The notes below the pieces were generated by a model. That model did not search any database, was not told the DNA's origin, and saw only the letters and a program-made list of their open reading frames with translations. A program made the position numbers and the translations under genes. From positions 10,478,001-10,542,000 of the forward strand of contig NC_135240.1 of the NCBI RefSeq assembly GCF_947623445.1: DNA of 64,000 nucleotides. The letters are read 5' to 3'. This document shows positions 51,472 through 64,000 of this stretch, one piece after another (the stretch's first letter is position 1; the number at the start of each line of letters is the position of its first letter). This DNA comes from Clavelina lepadiformis (Eukaryota > Chordata > Ascidiacea > Aplousobranchia > Clavelinidae).

Positions 51472-52875
51472 CTTACCACACTTGGCACACCGCAACCTAA
51501 ACTTCTTGAACGTCTCAACTCCTCACAACCTTTCAACGTTTTCTGATATTCTAAAATCTATCAATTACGAATGTATTTGTGCAAAGGCTCATTGTATTTT
51601 TGTAACAAATCATCACGTCCAACGCAAGGTGATTTTATCCGCCGTGACTACACACGCTTGTAATAAGTTTTTGACATAAAACCATAATCCTGCGCTGTGT
51701 GGATATTGAACGGTGCAGAGCAGACTAACGATAGTCAAATGCAAAAACGCTGTAAATTCCCTCCTTTAGGTTCGTAAATGGTATAAAGTGCTACGTTTAG
51801 AACTGTCGGTATTACTAAATCAACAATCGCCATTCGCTTATGCAGGAATTACATCAATTGCAACAATTTTTGCAGGTAGCGGCTACGACTTAAGTTACAG
51901 GTAAACATAAACCGAATGGAAGGACCCGGTATAATACGGGGTAGCTCACAAAAGCAAGATGCTTTCGAAATACGAAGTTATTACGCTAAAACACGATTTT
52001 GCTTCGAAGCTTTACAATTCTACGATGCAATAAAAAATTAATAACACATACAGCAGAAATATAGGCATGCCATTTTGAGTGCTTGAAAACATTGCAAATT
52101 GTTCTAGAGGCGGCCGCAGCCAAGCAGTTACAACAAAGTAGCGCTACAGCTAACAGTGTACCGTTAATAGGAATAATATACACAAAAGATAATAATAAAT
52201 ATGTTCTATTATGGATGGAAAGACGAAGAATTAATTAACTTGGAAAGACGTCAATAGATAGAGTGAAGTCACGGCGCCTAACGAAAACAGATTAAAAAGT
52301 AAGGCATAAGCTAATATTAACAACATAAAAAATTCAAAGCGACGAAAGATAATATACACTGCGCCAAGATTAGGAAAATTAATTCACTGCGTTTTGAAAT
52401 AGGTTTGTACTGCATGGCCAGCACGATGCTTTCATAAAAAAGTAAATCATTTTAAATGAGAACTGGCAAGATTTCTTGACACTAATCGAATTTTAATAAG
52501 AAATGCATTTCTCTGTAATATATATGGGGCTTTTAACTGTGTTTTATTTTGATTTTAATTCTATTAAGGGAATTTCCAGTTAGATTTCCGCTCCCAGTCC
52601 TATGCCAAATGACAGAATTAACTGAAATCATCGGCCGTATGCGCCACTTTTGCACGATCCGAAAACGCGGGGTTTCTCTACAGTCATGGTAAATACACAC
52701 AGAAAGTAGCCCTAAAAGCGACACATTTAAGGCTGTCAATCGAGCCTATGTGTGTTTACATTGAAGATGCTATAAAACTACCACAACCATGCAAGAAACC
52801 TACAGGTAAGACGATAAGAGCTCCTCTAAGGCACGAGTCTGGTTGTAAATCCATAAAAATCGACTGCTCGCTCTA
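51472..52875. other. Intergenic or 3' flank of GALNT7, no gene supported
   Basis: AT-rich sequence. A minus-strand AATAAA at 52543-52548 could be the GALNT7 polyadenylation signal, 330 bases after the stop. Other frames here have no motifs. Confidence 0.4.
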
Positions 52876-55800
52876 TCACGTCGATTGTACTTTGTTTATT
52901 TCCCATTTCTGCGTGGCTTGTGTAGGATCGCACGTGGCGAGGAATACATTGTGCACTAATTCGCCCCTCTCCAGACATTTTCCCGTAGTAATGTGCCGGA
53001 TGGAATGATCCTCCTGTGAACAAGATGTTTGAGGAAAAAACAAAATATTTAGACTACTCCTATCAAAACGTTTGATTCTTTCGGCTGAATTCCTTTCACA
53101 AAAAAACGCTAAGAAATACTTTTATCACATGCAGAAATAAGTCGTGAAAAGTTTTTAAACGAAGTCGCAACTGAAAGTTACGTGATTGGTACGATACTGT
53201 TATTCTAACTTTGTTTTTTTTTTGGCTCCTGTGAGATTGTTTTTCATGGTACAAAACGTAAATCTTATGCGCCGCTAATGACAAGAGCACTATCCAGCAC
53301 AATGACAAAAGATGGCGATAAAGAGCATCTAACAGTAAGCATTCTGTTGCAAAATGTTTGTTTGTGACATCAACCATCAGTGTCAGCAAGCACGAATAAC
53401 AACAGGAACAAGAGATATGTGCAGTTGGAACTGCTGTACTTACATGCCGATGATTCCATTCCTTATATTGTGAAATATCACAATGCATCACAGTGACAAT
53501 ACTGCGTTGAATGGTGACGCACTGATCATACTGGGCAAGCTGATTGGCTTCACTCAGTCTGAATAACTGATTGCCGCCCATACGGTGGCAGTAACCGGTT
53601 TCGAGCGGTCCTTCCCCGTTCTTATGGCCCATGCTGTCCAGGCACTGGTTGGTGTCCAACGCACGTATCTATAACAACGCAAAAGTGAGCATAGCTGCGC
53701 TTGAAAAATGTTCTTAATGATATTTGCACAGATATAATCTCCATTAAATGGCGCAAAGGGTCTCGTACGCATTTGGTTAAGAACAAAACTAATAAACAGT
53801 ACATCATGTAACGTTAATATAAATGTGCATAACGTGACCAATACAGCATCTTAAAGACATTTGATGTAGCCCACATGACGAACCTAACGCAAAGCTAAAA
53901 CCAATAAATCACAATCATAAAACTTCCAACTGGACCTAAAAAATTGCATGCAATCAGGAATGTTTCATGGTGCTCATTACGCAAACATACAGTGTTGTGT
54001 GGATAATCAATGATTATGGAAAGTAGTTTTCGGAAAAGTGTAATAGAAGTCTGGACCCATTATTATCTAACCGCAGAGTTCAACTACAGAGTGTTGAAAC
54101 AAATACAACACAAAAATGTAGCAAAATCAGCAGAAAGGTGCGATTAAACTTGTGAGTGTGCTGCGAGAGCTCTGTTATTCTGCATTCCAAGCAACTTATT
54201 ACAAGTGTCTCTCACCTCGCCCCATTCTTTGTTTCGCGGAGGGAGCGGATAATGGTCTGTGATGTCATAAGCGATGTTTTCCATGAACCATTTGAAGCTT
54301 TTGCAATTGTGGCTTGTTCTGTAGGCGACCTGCAGACATGTACGTTTGTTTAAGTTTGTTTGCAAAACTTCGTTTTATCTATTTTAGACAAAAAACCAGA
54401 AATTTAATGCGAAATCTGAAAATTCCTCGAAAGTTCCCAAAACTACTTCGGACAGAAATAAAAAATAAACTGAATTAGCGTGACAAAGTCAGCAAAATAC
54501 AGTACTCGAACGAGCAAAATTTCTCAGAAGACGCAGGGTCAGTGCAGGTTCACGCATTCATGTAGCATCACGTTTTTTTCTGTTGCGGAGAAGCTCGCAG
54601 GCGCATCCCCACATTCGAACCAACGTCACATGTCCTGACGCACATGACGCATGCTTTGCTTTTACAGCAATAGTCATGAAATTTTGACAGACGGCTGGAG
54701 ACATTTCGCCCAATATAGGTGTTCGTCGCTTTAACTTCTGCCATAATAAGCACCAGACAAACAAACGTGCTGACCAACAATCGTATATATGCAGAGGTGG
54801 GCAGTACCGCGGTAGTGTAGTACCGAATTACTGTACCGCGGTACTTTTTCAGTACCGATACCGTTTGTACTTTAAAAAAATACCGAATCAATTTTTTCAA
54901 GAAATATAAGTCAGTCCCGGTAGTTCTAAAATGATTACTTCAAGTTTTTGTGGAGTATGTTTTTTAAAACTTCATTTTAAATAAAACTTAATGCCGATTT
55001 TAGCGCTTTCTGATCTATTTTTATCTACAAATGTCTAACAAAGTCGCACAGAGTGAGCTGACATTTTTTTTGCACTGAAGCGGGGTCATAATGTCAACAA
55101 ATTTCACGTTTGGTGATTCTTTGTGTATTAACCATACTGACAGGCGTGTTGGTGTAGCACTGAATTTTGATATGTTTTTAGACATATATTTAAATGTATT
55201 CCACCTATATTGTAGCGGACATTCTTGTACACAGTTTGTGACTCTTGTGTTTGGTATCATAATTATAATTTATCGATATGTAACTTGTGACTCCTTTCAT
55301 TGTTTTTAGTAAGTTTTCTACACACGTACACGGTTTACACCATTACCTACAACTCCCCCTCGAGGCATGTTACGCTGCCCACAATTTCTAATCTCACACT
55401 TTAATTATGGTTGGTTACGCTGTGGTTTTGTGGACAAGAGTTTTACTTTTTATTCTACGTTTTGTTCTCTGCAAGATGGACTGGTGCTTTCATTGGAGAA
55501 CGATGAGGAACGTTGTTTTGATTGCACACCAGTGAAGAAATTAAAAATTATTAAAAGTTCGAAGAGCAAACGTTGGCTATGTGACTAGCTGTATAAGCAG
55601 GGAGAGCCAGAAAAGAAGAACTCAGCGTGACAATAATATCGGCAAAAATGCACTTGCATCAGGGTCCGCTGTACAAAAAGTACCGGTATCGTGTACCGGC
55701 AAAGTACCGAACTACTTTTTTAAAATAGTACCGAATACCGGAACCATCGTTACATTTTTTGCCAAGTACCGTTACCGACTGAGCTTTCAAAGTACCGACT

Positions 55801-58800
55801 GTCCACCTCTGTACTCTATATGAACAATGGAAGGGCTTTGACGAATGATTCAGCATATTTGCCTTTTGGTAAAAGAAATACATACATGCGTAAATGTATT
55901 CATGTTTTTTGATAAATATGGAATATTGAAACAAAATTGCGGTGCTAACTATACGTTCTATCTTCCATAAAGCCATATATAGAGGAAATACGTTTTTCAT
56001 TAATGGATTATATAATCCACCGTTTTATGTCTTCGGCACGGTCGTCATAGCAGAACGTGACTAGAATATAGTAAAATTCAACTAACTTTTGTGGCAATAA
56101 TTTAAAATTATTTTTATTTCGTTGAAAATTTAAATTGAGCGACATACGTACGTCAACGGTAGCACAGTATTCTACGTGGTTTTCTATATGTGCGTGCGGA
56201 TGCGAAAGTGCGCATTTTGAATCATTCGACGTTTTCGGAGAGATTAAAGCTATCCGCAGTCACCTAATTCAGCGTGCGATGCCAAATTTTAAGTTGCCTT
56301 TCTCAGTCTTGCCTGCTATCAAAAATAGAGAAAGCCATTTTTAGATTGGTCAGACATTATTTTCTGAGTACTGCGCAGAGACTGACCGCTGTTGTACTCT
56401 ACCAAACGTAGAGACGCTGACAAACTCAACATAACCAGCATAACGTTGCAAGCGGAAATTTATGAAACATTTTTAATTAATATTTTTTGCTTCCGAAACC
56501 CTGAATGCTGACGTGATCAAGTTTTTGCCACAAAAGATTACATGATGCGTTCAAAGTTGAAATTTTATTTTTTCCCACTGTTCGTTATTTATAAGTTACT
56601 AACCTGTTTCGAAACATCCCCATAAGGCATATTAATCGTTTCAGGTCTGCTGGCGTAGAAGTAATCTTTGTATTCATCCCACCAAGTCTCAACAACACGA
56701 ATGTAATTCTATAAAAACAGACTTAGATTAGAAAGTTTAATACTTTCCAAACAGAAAGGGAAAATTACGTAGTGATTTAGATCGCAGTCCCCTGAGGTTT
56801 ATAAAAGCGAACATCTATACAACAGGTGCAACGGCCATAAACTTAATTTTCTTCGAAGTAAACCCACAGACACCGCGCTACTAAAACGTCTTTTGGAATG
56901 AAATTTTAGACGATTGTTGAATGAGTATCCAAACGAAATTACCCTTAGACTGGGATTAGCTGGAATGTATTCGGGCGGTGGGTTCCCGCTCCATCCTGGC
57001 AATCGATAGACGTGGCCCACGCGAGAGCACGGGACGAAAAGCACCTCGCCCCCGCACATCCATATCTAGGTTAAAAAAAAACATTAATGACTAAACAATA
57101 GCCATAATAATACCGAAAACAATTCAACAACGCCTTGTCTTGTGCAACAGGAAATAAGCACGTCATTTCCGGCAAGTTAGTCCTCTGTGACGTCATCGCA
57201 GTAAGGAAGGACGAATGACTTATTGAATCAAAACAAGTAAATCGGGCACAACCTGTCAGGTTTTGACAAAGCGCAGTCAAAAGAATAGGAAAGGTCATAT
57301 CCGCCGAAACAACTATATAGTTTACTTATACTTTAAAAAACACTTAACATTTTTAACGTGCTTTCTGACGTCACTCTTGAATATATGCCGCTCCTAACCG
57401 TCGGTGATTTCAGTAAGTTGCAGGCTGCCCATTGCGATAGCCGTAAAGTGTACATAGCCGACGTAATAAGTGCACGAAGTATTCGTTTTTTGCACGATCA
57501 CCTTGAACGATAACTCGAAATTTTCGCCACCCCAAATTTCCAGGCCGGGGTCGTAGAGTCCAATCTCGAAGAAGTAGGCGCGTTCTATGGCGAAGAGTCC
57601 CCCTGCCATCGCTGGCGACCTGTTATGAAACAAAAAGTATGATTCATGAGCACGTACCACGAAATTTACTTTCGTTAAGATTCAAAAAGTTTTAAATTAT
57701 GAAATAAGTGTGGCTGTGAAACATGTTTCACTTCGGGATGAAATTAGTTCGAATTAGGTAGCAGTTTACAGCACTCGAGAGACAGAATGACGGAAAATAA
57801 CTGCTAATAATAACTTCGTGAAATCTATTCAAACCCGTTCGACAAGCGTCAGTGGTTTGTGTAGATTTCTCCTGACTAATAAGGAAGTATTTTGAAAACG
57901 GAAAGAAGAATTGACAAAGACGAAACGTTTTATAGTTAGAGAATCGTGCACAAAAGTTAACGGGTCAAACACGCCACTGTGCTAAAGATTTTGATGTAGG
58001 GTATTTACGTGTGGTAGCTAGAAACGAATAATTTAGTAGAAGGTTACCGTGACCAAAAGGAAGTGAGATTTCAAATAAGAAATTCCCCTCATTTCCCCAT
58101 AAGCTAGAAAAATTATCAATGAAAATTACATTAAAGAATAACCAAGCGGTTTCCACTCTTGGTATATCGATATCTATCCTAAAAACACAATCAAAAAATT
58201 TCAACCATATACACGGTGAGTGTTTCTTTTGGAGCGAAAGAAAGTTTTTTTGTTTTATTTCCTCGTTAGCCCAGGTCTCAACTGGGTTTGGCACAAGTTC
58301 AAAAGAGAAACGCGAGATGGCTTGAAAGGTAAAATAGTTTGAATACTTGTCATTCGACACTGGAGTTTCGAAAGCAAACAATCGGTAGAAAAGCAATTAA
58401 AATAGTTGCTAGAACTAATATATAGTGGATGTGACGTAGACTATACTTAGACATGTAAACGTGTAGTGTGTCAAAAACAGTGAGGTAATCAGGGAAAAAC
58501 GAATCATCTTTGAAATATCTGCTGCCGGTTTAAGCAAAATAAAAAGTTGACGCAAGTGAAAAAGAATTCAAAGTTTTCATCGCTTAGTCATATTTGAGTT
58601 ACGTTGTTGTTAATCATATGTAAGAATTTTTGCGGGGTTACGTAAGAAAAAAATATTTTAAGTGGACTAAACACGGAATATAACCAAATTAGGATTTTGA
58701 TGAAAATAACGACTAGGCTTGCAGACAAAGAATTAGTTCATTAATGCACTGCAAGCGCAAAAGTTCTATAGTTTAATTCTTTACCGTTTTGGTTGTGTTC

Positions 58801-61800
58801 CAATACGATTTTAACCCAAGTCTGACACAGATTTTATCGTTACGTTAATTTTCCGGTATTTCCGGTAATTTTTTTAAACATATGGTGCAGTTTTAATATA
58901 TGGTGCAATTTTAACAACTTTGCTCTGATAAAATAAAAAAAAAACGAGGTACAAAAAAGGGCATACACAAGGCAACAGCTGCGTTTCGGTTGATATGTGT
59001 TTTGTTCAGTCCCAAATGCTTCTTCAATGTGCCACGTGTGAGGCGTGCAATTCCGCTGGGAGCTTAAGACCTTAAGGTTATATTCATATATGGTCACAAT
59101 ATCTGCACACGCAAAATAAACTGTGCTGTTTACACGTACCTGAAGAATTGGCGAACCGCAATAGGCAGTACATATTGGGTGTTGGCATGTCTTAATGACC
59201 ACCTTTCACGTTTATTAATCACTCTGTGTGTCGTGCTGCGATGCGTTTCGTTTGCAGATGAGTAAATGCAAACGTAGCGAAGTGCGAGAGTTCTTTTAAA
59301 ATTCCAGCATGACCTATTAAAAACTTCGAGTATTGTACCAGTGTGCGCCAGGCTTAAAGGAAAATTCGAAAATAAACAAAGGCTCTTGGAGATACCATGT
59401 CATGACAAACGAGACATTTCTGATTATACTTTTACGGACAAAAATATTATGTGTCATCGGCCTAAACGTGCCAAATTTCACCTAAAACTACTAAGTTTAG
59501 GTTAAAATGTTTATGCGATGATTTATGTGACGTTTTAATTAAACAGTTTAGGTTGCAAATTTATACCATAATCATGATTAGCAGTGGATGTACTAATACG
59601 TCAAGTACATTCCTGCATAAACCATATTAGGCCACGTACGTGACTCGCGGATTGGTTACAAGTTGGTAAGCGTAAAACGGTCATTGACCAAATTAGGGTA
59701 CACGTCGCGCCACGCAACGTTGGTAGTAGGAAGTTAGTCATTTCACTAATTGGAATTAAAACGTTTTCAGCAACGCAGATATTAAAACCAAACATAAATA
59801 GACGTTAGATAAAATATTGGCGTGTGTGTACGCAACCCTTTTAGACGTAAAACTTCCACATTTCACAAACAGTACGCGCTGCGGGCGGACGTTTTGAAGG
59901 GATAAGTACGGCGTTTTTGGTGGTGATTTCAGTTGTTAAAGCTCTGCAAAGTAGGTAGTTAGTAGAGGCATTTGGCTTTTAGAACGGAAGGGCGTATTAT
60001 GGACAACGACTCAAGTCACCATATCGGGCTGACATTCCCACGACAATTACGTATGAAGCCTGGTTAACATCAGGATTTGGGAAGTAATCAGGGCAATTGT
60101 TGAAAAAGATCCCTTTATCGATGGCAAAGGGAACAACACCAAAGCTAAATGGCAATCTGTCAACACGGTGGCATTATTAGAAAAGCAAAAAGGGGAAAGC
60201 TGATTAACAGGCGCGCGATAGCACCATGTAAGGTCAATAACGCGAATATGTAAAGTGATAACGCCTTGCAAGACTGTCAGAAAGAAAGAAAGAAAGCTTT
60301 CTGGGATTCTTAGAAGCCCTTGGCTCTCGCGAGAGAGCTCTCGTTTTCGTACAACAAGATTTGTTTCCATATTTTGACTAGCTCGTACAAGATCCGGGCC
60401 ATTAGTAGAGTAACTCGTTGGAGAGCTAACAATACTATCTGCTCATCGCGTTATTCGACTTTTATGGTAGCATTGTACGTGTTGTGTCCTGCTTTTCTAA
60501 CGTCAATCAACGAATGACTAATTCATAGCATAAGCTATGCAGCTCGTTGCAAGGAAGGTTCGCAAAGAGATATTAATCGAGGACAAACAGCAAGCAGGAC
60601 AAATTTGAGACAAAATCAAGTCATCAGATCAGTCAAGCGCAGCGATCGATAAATTTCCGTCGAAATAGTTCGGGAACGAAGGTTTTAAAACGTTTCGCAT
60701 GGATTCATGTGAGACTACAGAAACGAAAACATTAGCTGCTATTAAGCATTATTTGGTAGGTAAAATCCTGAAGTTCAATGATTAGCTCTACTGAAGTATA
60801 AAAGTTATTAATTGCAGTTAATCACTAAGTACTGTCACTGGGTTACGGTATCAATCAGACTGAGAAAATCAGAAAGTAGGCGGTTTTATTGCCAAATAAA
60901 AAAAAATGCATAAAATGTACTCATTGGCTTGATTTATTGTAATAGCTTCTTCCATTGCAGAAACAGATCTTGTGTAAAATCAATTGTTTGATTATACGAA
61001 TACTTAAACTGTGTGATCTGAAGTAATATTGCCGAAAATGGCCACCATTGAGAGCATGAAGGGTGCCAACACATTACTGCGACCAACCGACCTGAGTATA
61101 AAGAGCTGTCTAAACACAAAATATGGCCAGAATTTACGCAAGAGCCCGGTAAGAGCACCATACACAAAACAAAATCACACGAATGTTGAAAGACAAACGG
61201 GATGTTTTGCGTGGAAAAAGCAGATGATGTCAGAAGCAACATCTTTGCCCTCACCTATAGCACTTATGCTAGAAAATGGACAAAGGACGTCGGTAAATAC
61301 GTTGACCCCCACGTCGGTCATTGATTCAGCTGCTAAACTGGTGGTGCTCGATAGTCTACTTTCCCAGTGCAATAGCCACGTGCGACAGGGAAACAGCCCC
61401 CAAACTCTAGTGTTCGACAAGACTTCACCCAAACCACGCAGTAGGGGTAACAGCGATAGCAGTAATGAACGTGGACCCGTGACAAATTCGCTGATCCATG
61501 CTGTTAATGGTAAGTCCATCCCAGAAATCACCACCACATATCTTGTAGAATTGTTCAAAAGCGGTAAAAAATAGGTGTGAAATAGCATTATTTTTTCATA
61601 AGTTATGTTTTGTACAGGTCTCGCTGAACTTCAGCGCAGTAATAACCACAACGTAGGAGCTGACGTGAATCGAATTAGTCCAACAAACGCGCGACAGAAC
61701 GTAACGAGCACTTCAGCTGGAAAGTGGCGTGGATGCAAACGAAAGGGGGGTTGGAAATTCCACGACCTCTCCGATGAAAGCGACGGTCTCGGCCGACGAA

Positions 61801-64000
61801 AACGAGCTTACTGTCACAACCGACTAGAGAACGAAATACTTCAGGTGAATATTTTTCCACGCCTGTGGCTTGATCGAAAAATTACGAAAAGTACAACATC
61901 GGTGTGAGATCGTCGGTTAATTCTCACTGCGAAAATATCTCAACAACCGCAAATCGTTTCAAAAACGCTAGGTATTTCACCGCGCGAACCACTCACTTGG
62001 CATGTTTTATTCAACGTAAACCGCTTGGAGAGTGTTTTCGTATGTAGGTGTAGAGATGATGTCGTAATTATTAGCAATTGAATGTGGAATGTTAATTGCT
62101 GATACGACTTCGAAGTTACAAACTACTGAAAAGTAGGACGAAGCGTAATATTGCTAGATCGGTTTTCTCTGACCGCAAATTTTCCCATTGCAGTTGTATC
62201 AAGATCGCATTTGCATTAAAGAAGTACCGCCATTGGGACAATCAAAGATGGGCGACAGATTGGTCGTGATCGAACCGAGTTATGTGACCGACCCAGATTT
62301 AATTAAGCACAGTACATCACTGAGAATCGTTTTCGACAAGAAGCGGGGAACGTATAAACTACAGGTATTACCCTAAAATACAGCGTTTTTTCCATTAACC
62401 TAATTACCTATACTCTAAACCATTTTTGAATAAAATACGTCGTATAAATTTTCCATTGGTGACTTAAATCGGTGTAATCTCCACAGATTCTCCCATTTAC
62501 GATTGAAGAAGGTTCGCTTTCCGACAAGAGTCAAGTTCTTAGCGCTGTGGCAAAAATGCTTGGTGAAAATGGTGCTGTTTTGTGCCCGGGAATAACTCGT
62601 GCACTAATGACGCCACATCTTTATCAAGCTAACAAACCATCGCCCACTGGTGGCAAACTGGACACACTTGATGAGCCGAATAATAGACAGCAAGCGCCAA
62701 CAACACCGATGGCGAGGAAAAATTGGCTAGGATTTGCTCCGGCGGCTTCGGATAGTTCCAGCGATGGCGAGTCTGGCTCCGACAGGTTCAGGGGAAGATG
62801 GAAGATTTTAAACAGCTATCCTTGTGTAGCTGAGAATAAAAGAACGCCCAGTCCGCCCGGGTCTGACGTCAACAATAACAGCTCAGCCGTTACCCCTACA
62901 GATCGTCTTCTCCTTACTTTGAACAAGGAATTATCAAAGATACAACGCAAGCCGGCAATATCCCCATCTGAAATGCACGCATCGGCTAATCGATGTCTGC
63001 TTTGGCATGTACCAACACCTGGCGGCAAAGGAAAACGGACATTGTGGCCACAAGAGGCGAAGTGGTGTTCTCATTGCATACGAAATATGCGCTCCAGGCA
63101 AATGTCATGATTGACTTTTTTATGTTTCAATGAGAAGTACACCGTATAATCATGTACACGCACTGCACTCGCTGTTGTTGCCATATCTGTTTACCTATTC
63201 ATCTATTTTCGAAAATACAAAACTTGCCTTGGAGAACAATCTCGTATTTCTTTGCTAAAGCGTGGCGTCTTGAGCGTTGCTAAATAAACAAAGATAACAA
63301 GTCCCTAAACGTCCGTGATTACTGGGCTCAAAACGACACAAACCGGATCCTAAGAAGTTACAAGTATTGAACACGCCTGGTATGCTAATAAAATAAGGTC
63401 ATGGCCGCCACGATACGCTTAAGCTTTTCCGGGAAGCAACACCAGCTTTAACACTGCCGCCGGTTAAAGGTAAGGCTGAGCCTTAAGTGCCAAGCGGCTT
63501 GCCACTATGATTTACTTGTAAACAAAAAGCATTTGCAAGTCAGTTTTAAACGATGGTTTTAAAACTGCTATTAATTGTCACAAATTCGGTCCATCAATGT
63601 TCTAGCAAAAAATACAAGTGTGTTGGTACAGCAAAGAGCACAAATGTTTTGAAACAATTTATTTTCTGATATAACGACCAAACATGCGTCGTTTTTAAAC
63701 CATGTGCAACGTGACGTTTTGAAGTTTAGGCTTGCGCACGAAAAAAAAACGGAGTAGTCAATTAAATGTCACTTAAGCCTGTTTTAAACAACTATCAAAT
63801 TACATGTAAATGTATTTAAAATATTAGATAAATATAATAGCAGGCTAAACGTGACGGAGGAAGATTTCAAAACATGGTTTGTGAAATACTAGAGTGGAAC
63901 TGACCTGTACGGGTCTGTCGTGTGCTTTCTTCTGTCTTTTTCCTCCCGGGTTAAAGGAACTCGTTTCCACAGCATACTCCAGTCCCAGGCTCCCCGCGCA
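52876..64000 (-). CDS. GALNT7: Polypeptide N-acetylgalactosaminyltransferase 7 (GALNT7), 3' part, 8 exons in window
   Basis: Minus-strand exons 64000-63905 (continues beyond the window), 57619-57502, 57065-56943, 56708-56604, 54329-54216, 53668-53444 and 53013-52876 join in phase; that is seven complete or partial coding segments visible here, covering about 305 residues. They start [17 protein letters not shown], pass through the family signature ([17 protein letters not shown]) and the metal-site histidine segment ([10 protein letters not shown]), then [20 protein letters not shown] and [15 protein letters not shown], and end in a three-repeat ricin-type lectin domain (CLDSMG, QCVTIQ and KCLERG repeats). 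The order and detail match GALNT7 and not GALNT1, 2 or 10. The enzyme sits in the Golgi and adds GalNAc from UDP-GalNAc to Ser/Thr, preferring already glycosylated mucin-type peptides. The DxH motif is outside the window. The gamma repeat has CLE where the human protein has CLD. Confidence 0.95.
54790..55811. mobile_element. hAT-like repeat element (about 1.0 kb) in a GALNT7 intron
   Basis: The ends CAGAGGTGGGCAGTACCG and (reverse complement of the right end) CAGAGGTGGACAGTCGGT are inverted repeats of a common hAT type. Both subterminal regions are packed with AGTACCG / CGGTACT motifs. The flanking octamers do not match convincingly, so no target duplication is claimed. Open frames at 55091-55309 and 55367-55588 show no transposase motif. 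Confidence 0.7.
57620..61037. other. GALNT7 intron, upstream part, no further gene seen
   Basis: Several open frames occur on both strands but none continues across splice sites. A perfect CTCTCGCGAGAG palindrome at 60324-60335 is the only motif noted, about 700 bases before the nested gene. Confidence 0.4.
60324..60335. promoter_or_regulatory. CTCTCGCGAGAG palindrome
   Basis: It contains TCTCGCGAGA, a palindromic element known from many vertebrate housekeeping promoters. It is found 702 bases upstream of the nested gene's start codon. A promoter role in this organism is inference. Confidence 0.3.
61038..63110 (+). CDS. Unrecognised four-exon gene nested in a GALNT7 intron, 497 residues
   Basis: Exons 61038-61509, 61618-61844, 62194-62364 and 62487-63110 join in phase with clean GT-AG sites (GTAAGT, GTGAAT and GTATTA donors; TTGTACAG, CCATTGCAG and CTCCACAG acceptors). 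The ATG at 61038 has a favourable context (AAAATGG). The protein is basic and rich in Ser, Pro and Asn. Exon 2 has basic clusters that could be nuclear localisation signals ([17 protein letters not shown]). Exon 3 and the start of exon 4 form the most ordered-looking part ([34 protein letters not shown]). The C-terminus has a short CSHC motif. Most of the rest looks disordered. AATAAA at 63283-63288 follows. It lies on the opposite strand within the GALNT7 intron that spans 57620-63904. I do not recognise the family; a nuclear regulatory protein is only a guess. Confidence 0.75.
63283..63288 (+). terminator. Polyadenylation signal AATAAA for the nested gene
   Basis: First AATAAA after the stop codon of the nested gene, 173 bases downstream, well before the next GALNT7 exon. 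Confidence 0.5.

Noticed and set aside
53096..53659. 187-codon minus-strand frame as a complete lectin-like protein
   Set aside because: The first 72 codons belong to a GALNT7 exon that ends at a GTAAGT donor (53443). The remainder is intron read-through, and the true last exon is at 53013-52876.
57965..58396. 143-codon minus-strand frame as a further GALNT7 exon
   Set aside because: The exon at 63905 joins directly in phase (AG + G) to 57619 and gives the family's continuous sequence, leaving no room for another exon.
58840..59202. 120-codon minus-strand frame in the GALNT7 intron
   Set aside because: No similarity to the expected GALNT7 catalytic sequence, low-complexity C-terminus, no phase-compatible splice sites.
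61175..61588. 137-codon minus-strand frame
   Set aside because: Shadow of exon 1 of the nested plus-strand gene, which has spliced, in-phase continuation.

Overview
The window is AT-rich animal nuclear DNA (roughly two thirds A+T). Its genes are cut into short exons by GT-AG introns of about 70 to 1,700 bases, and one GALNT7 intron reaches 6.3 kb. The recognisable genes are orthologues of chordate or deuterostome genes (SPATA4, CCDC138, LRRC59, GALNT7, a trefoil-domain secreted protein and a seven-helix receptor). A compact, AT-rich genome with many short non-autonomous transposons fits an ascidian tunicate best. That is an inference: no species-specific marker was found, and another invertebrate deuterostome is possible. 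Gene models were built by hand from splice sites, codon phase and recalled family sequences; no search or alignment was run.

Layout. 1-5.4 kb: mostly intergenic, with one hAT-like MITE (2335-2710), a hairpin near 4.1 kb and a weak gene candidate around 1.3-1.6 kb. 5.5-7.1 kb (+): complete SPATA4, 7 exons. 7.3-15.4 kb (-): complete CCDC138, 15 exons, tail-to-tail with SPATA4. 15.96-17.50 kb (+): an unrecognised 100-residue three-exon gene, head-to-head with CCDC138. 17.98-19.80 kb: a decayed hAT-type transposon with long inverted ends made of about 15-bp repeats and a transposase C-terminal remnant. 20.99-24.76 kb (-): complete LRRC59, 6 exons, with a hAT-like MITE in intron 1. 25.06-25.76 kb: a fold-back element flanked by TTAA. 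26.9-27.8 kb: another repeat element. 31.89-36.50 kb (+): a seven-exon divergent GPCR. 36.98-37.35 kb: a hAT-like MITE with a perfect target duplication. 39.7-42.96 kb (-): a five-exon secreted protein with two trefoil domains and a glutamate-rich tail. 43-52.8 kb: largely empty, apart from one weak three-exon candidate near 50.2-51.5 kb. 52.88-64.0 kb (-): the 3' half of GALNT7 (8 exons, 5' part outside the window). Its 6.3-kb intron holds an unrecognised four-exon gene on the opposite strand (61.04-63.11 kb).

The genes are not an operon and do not form one pathway. SPATA4 (calponin-homology domain, sperm or cilium associated) and CCDC138 (centrosome or cilium-related coiled coil) are neighbours. 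LRRC59, GALNT7 and the trefoil protein all act in or pass through the secretory pathway, but neighbourhood alone does not show cooperation. No tRNA, rRNA, CRISPR array or bacterial-type regulatory site was seen.
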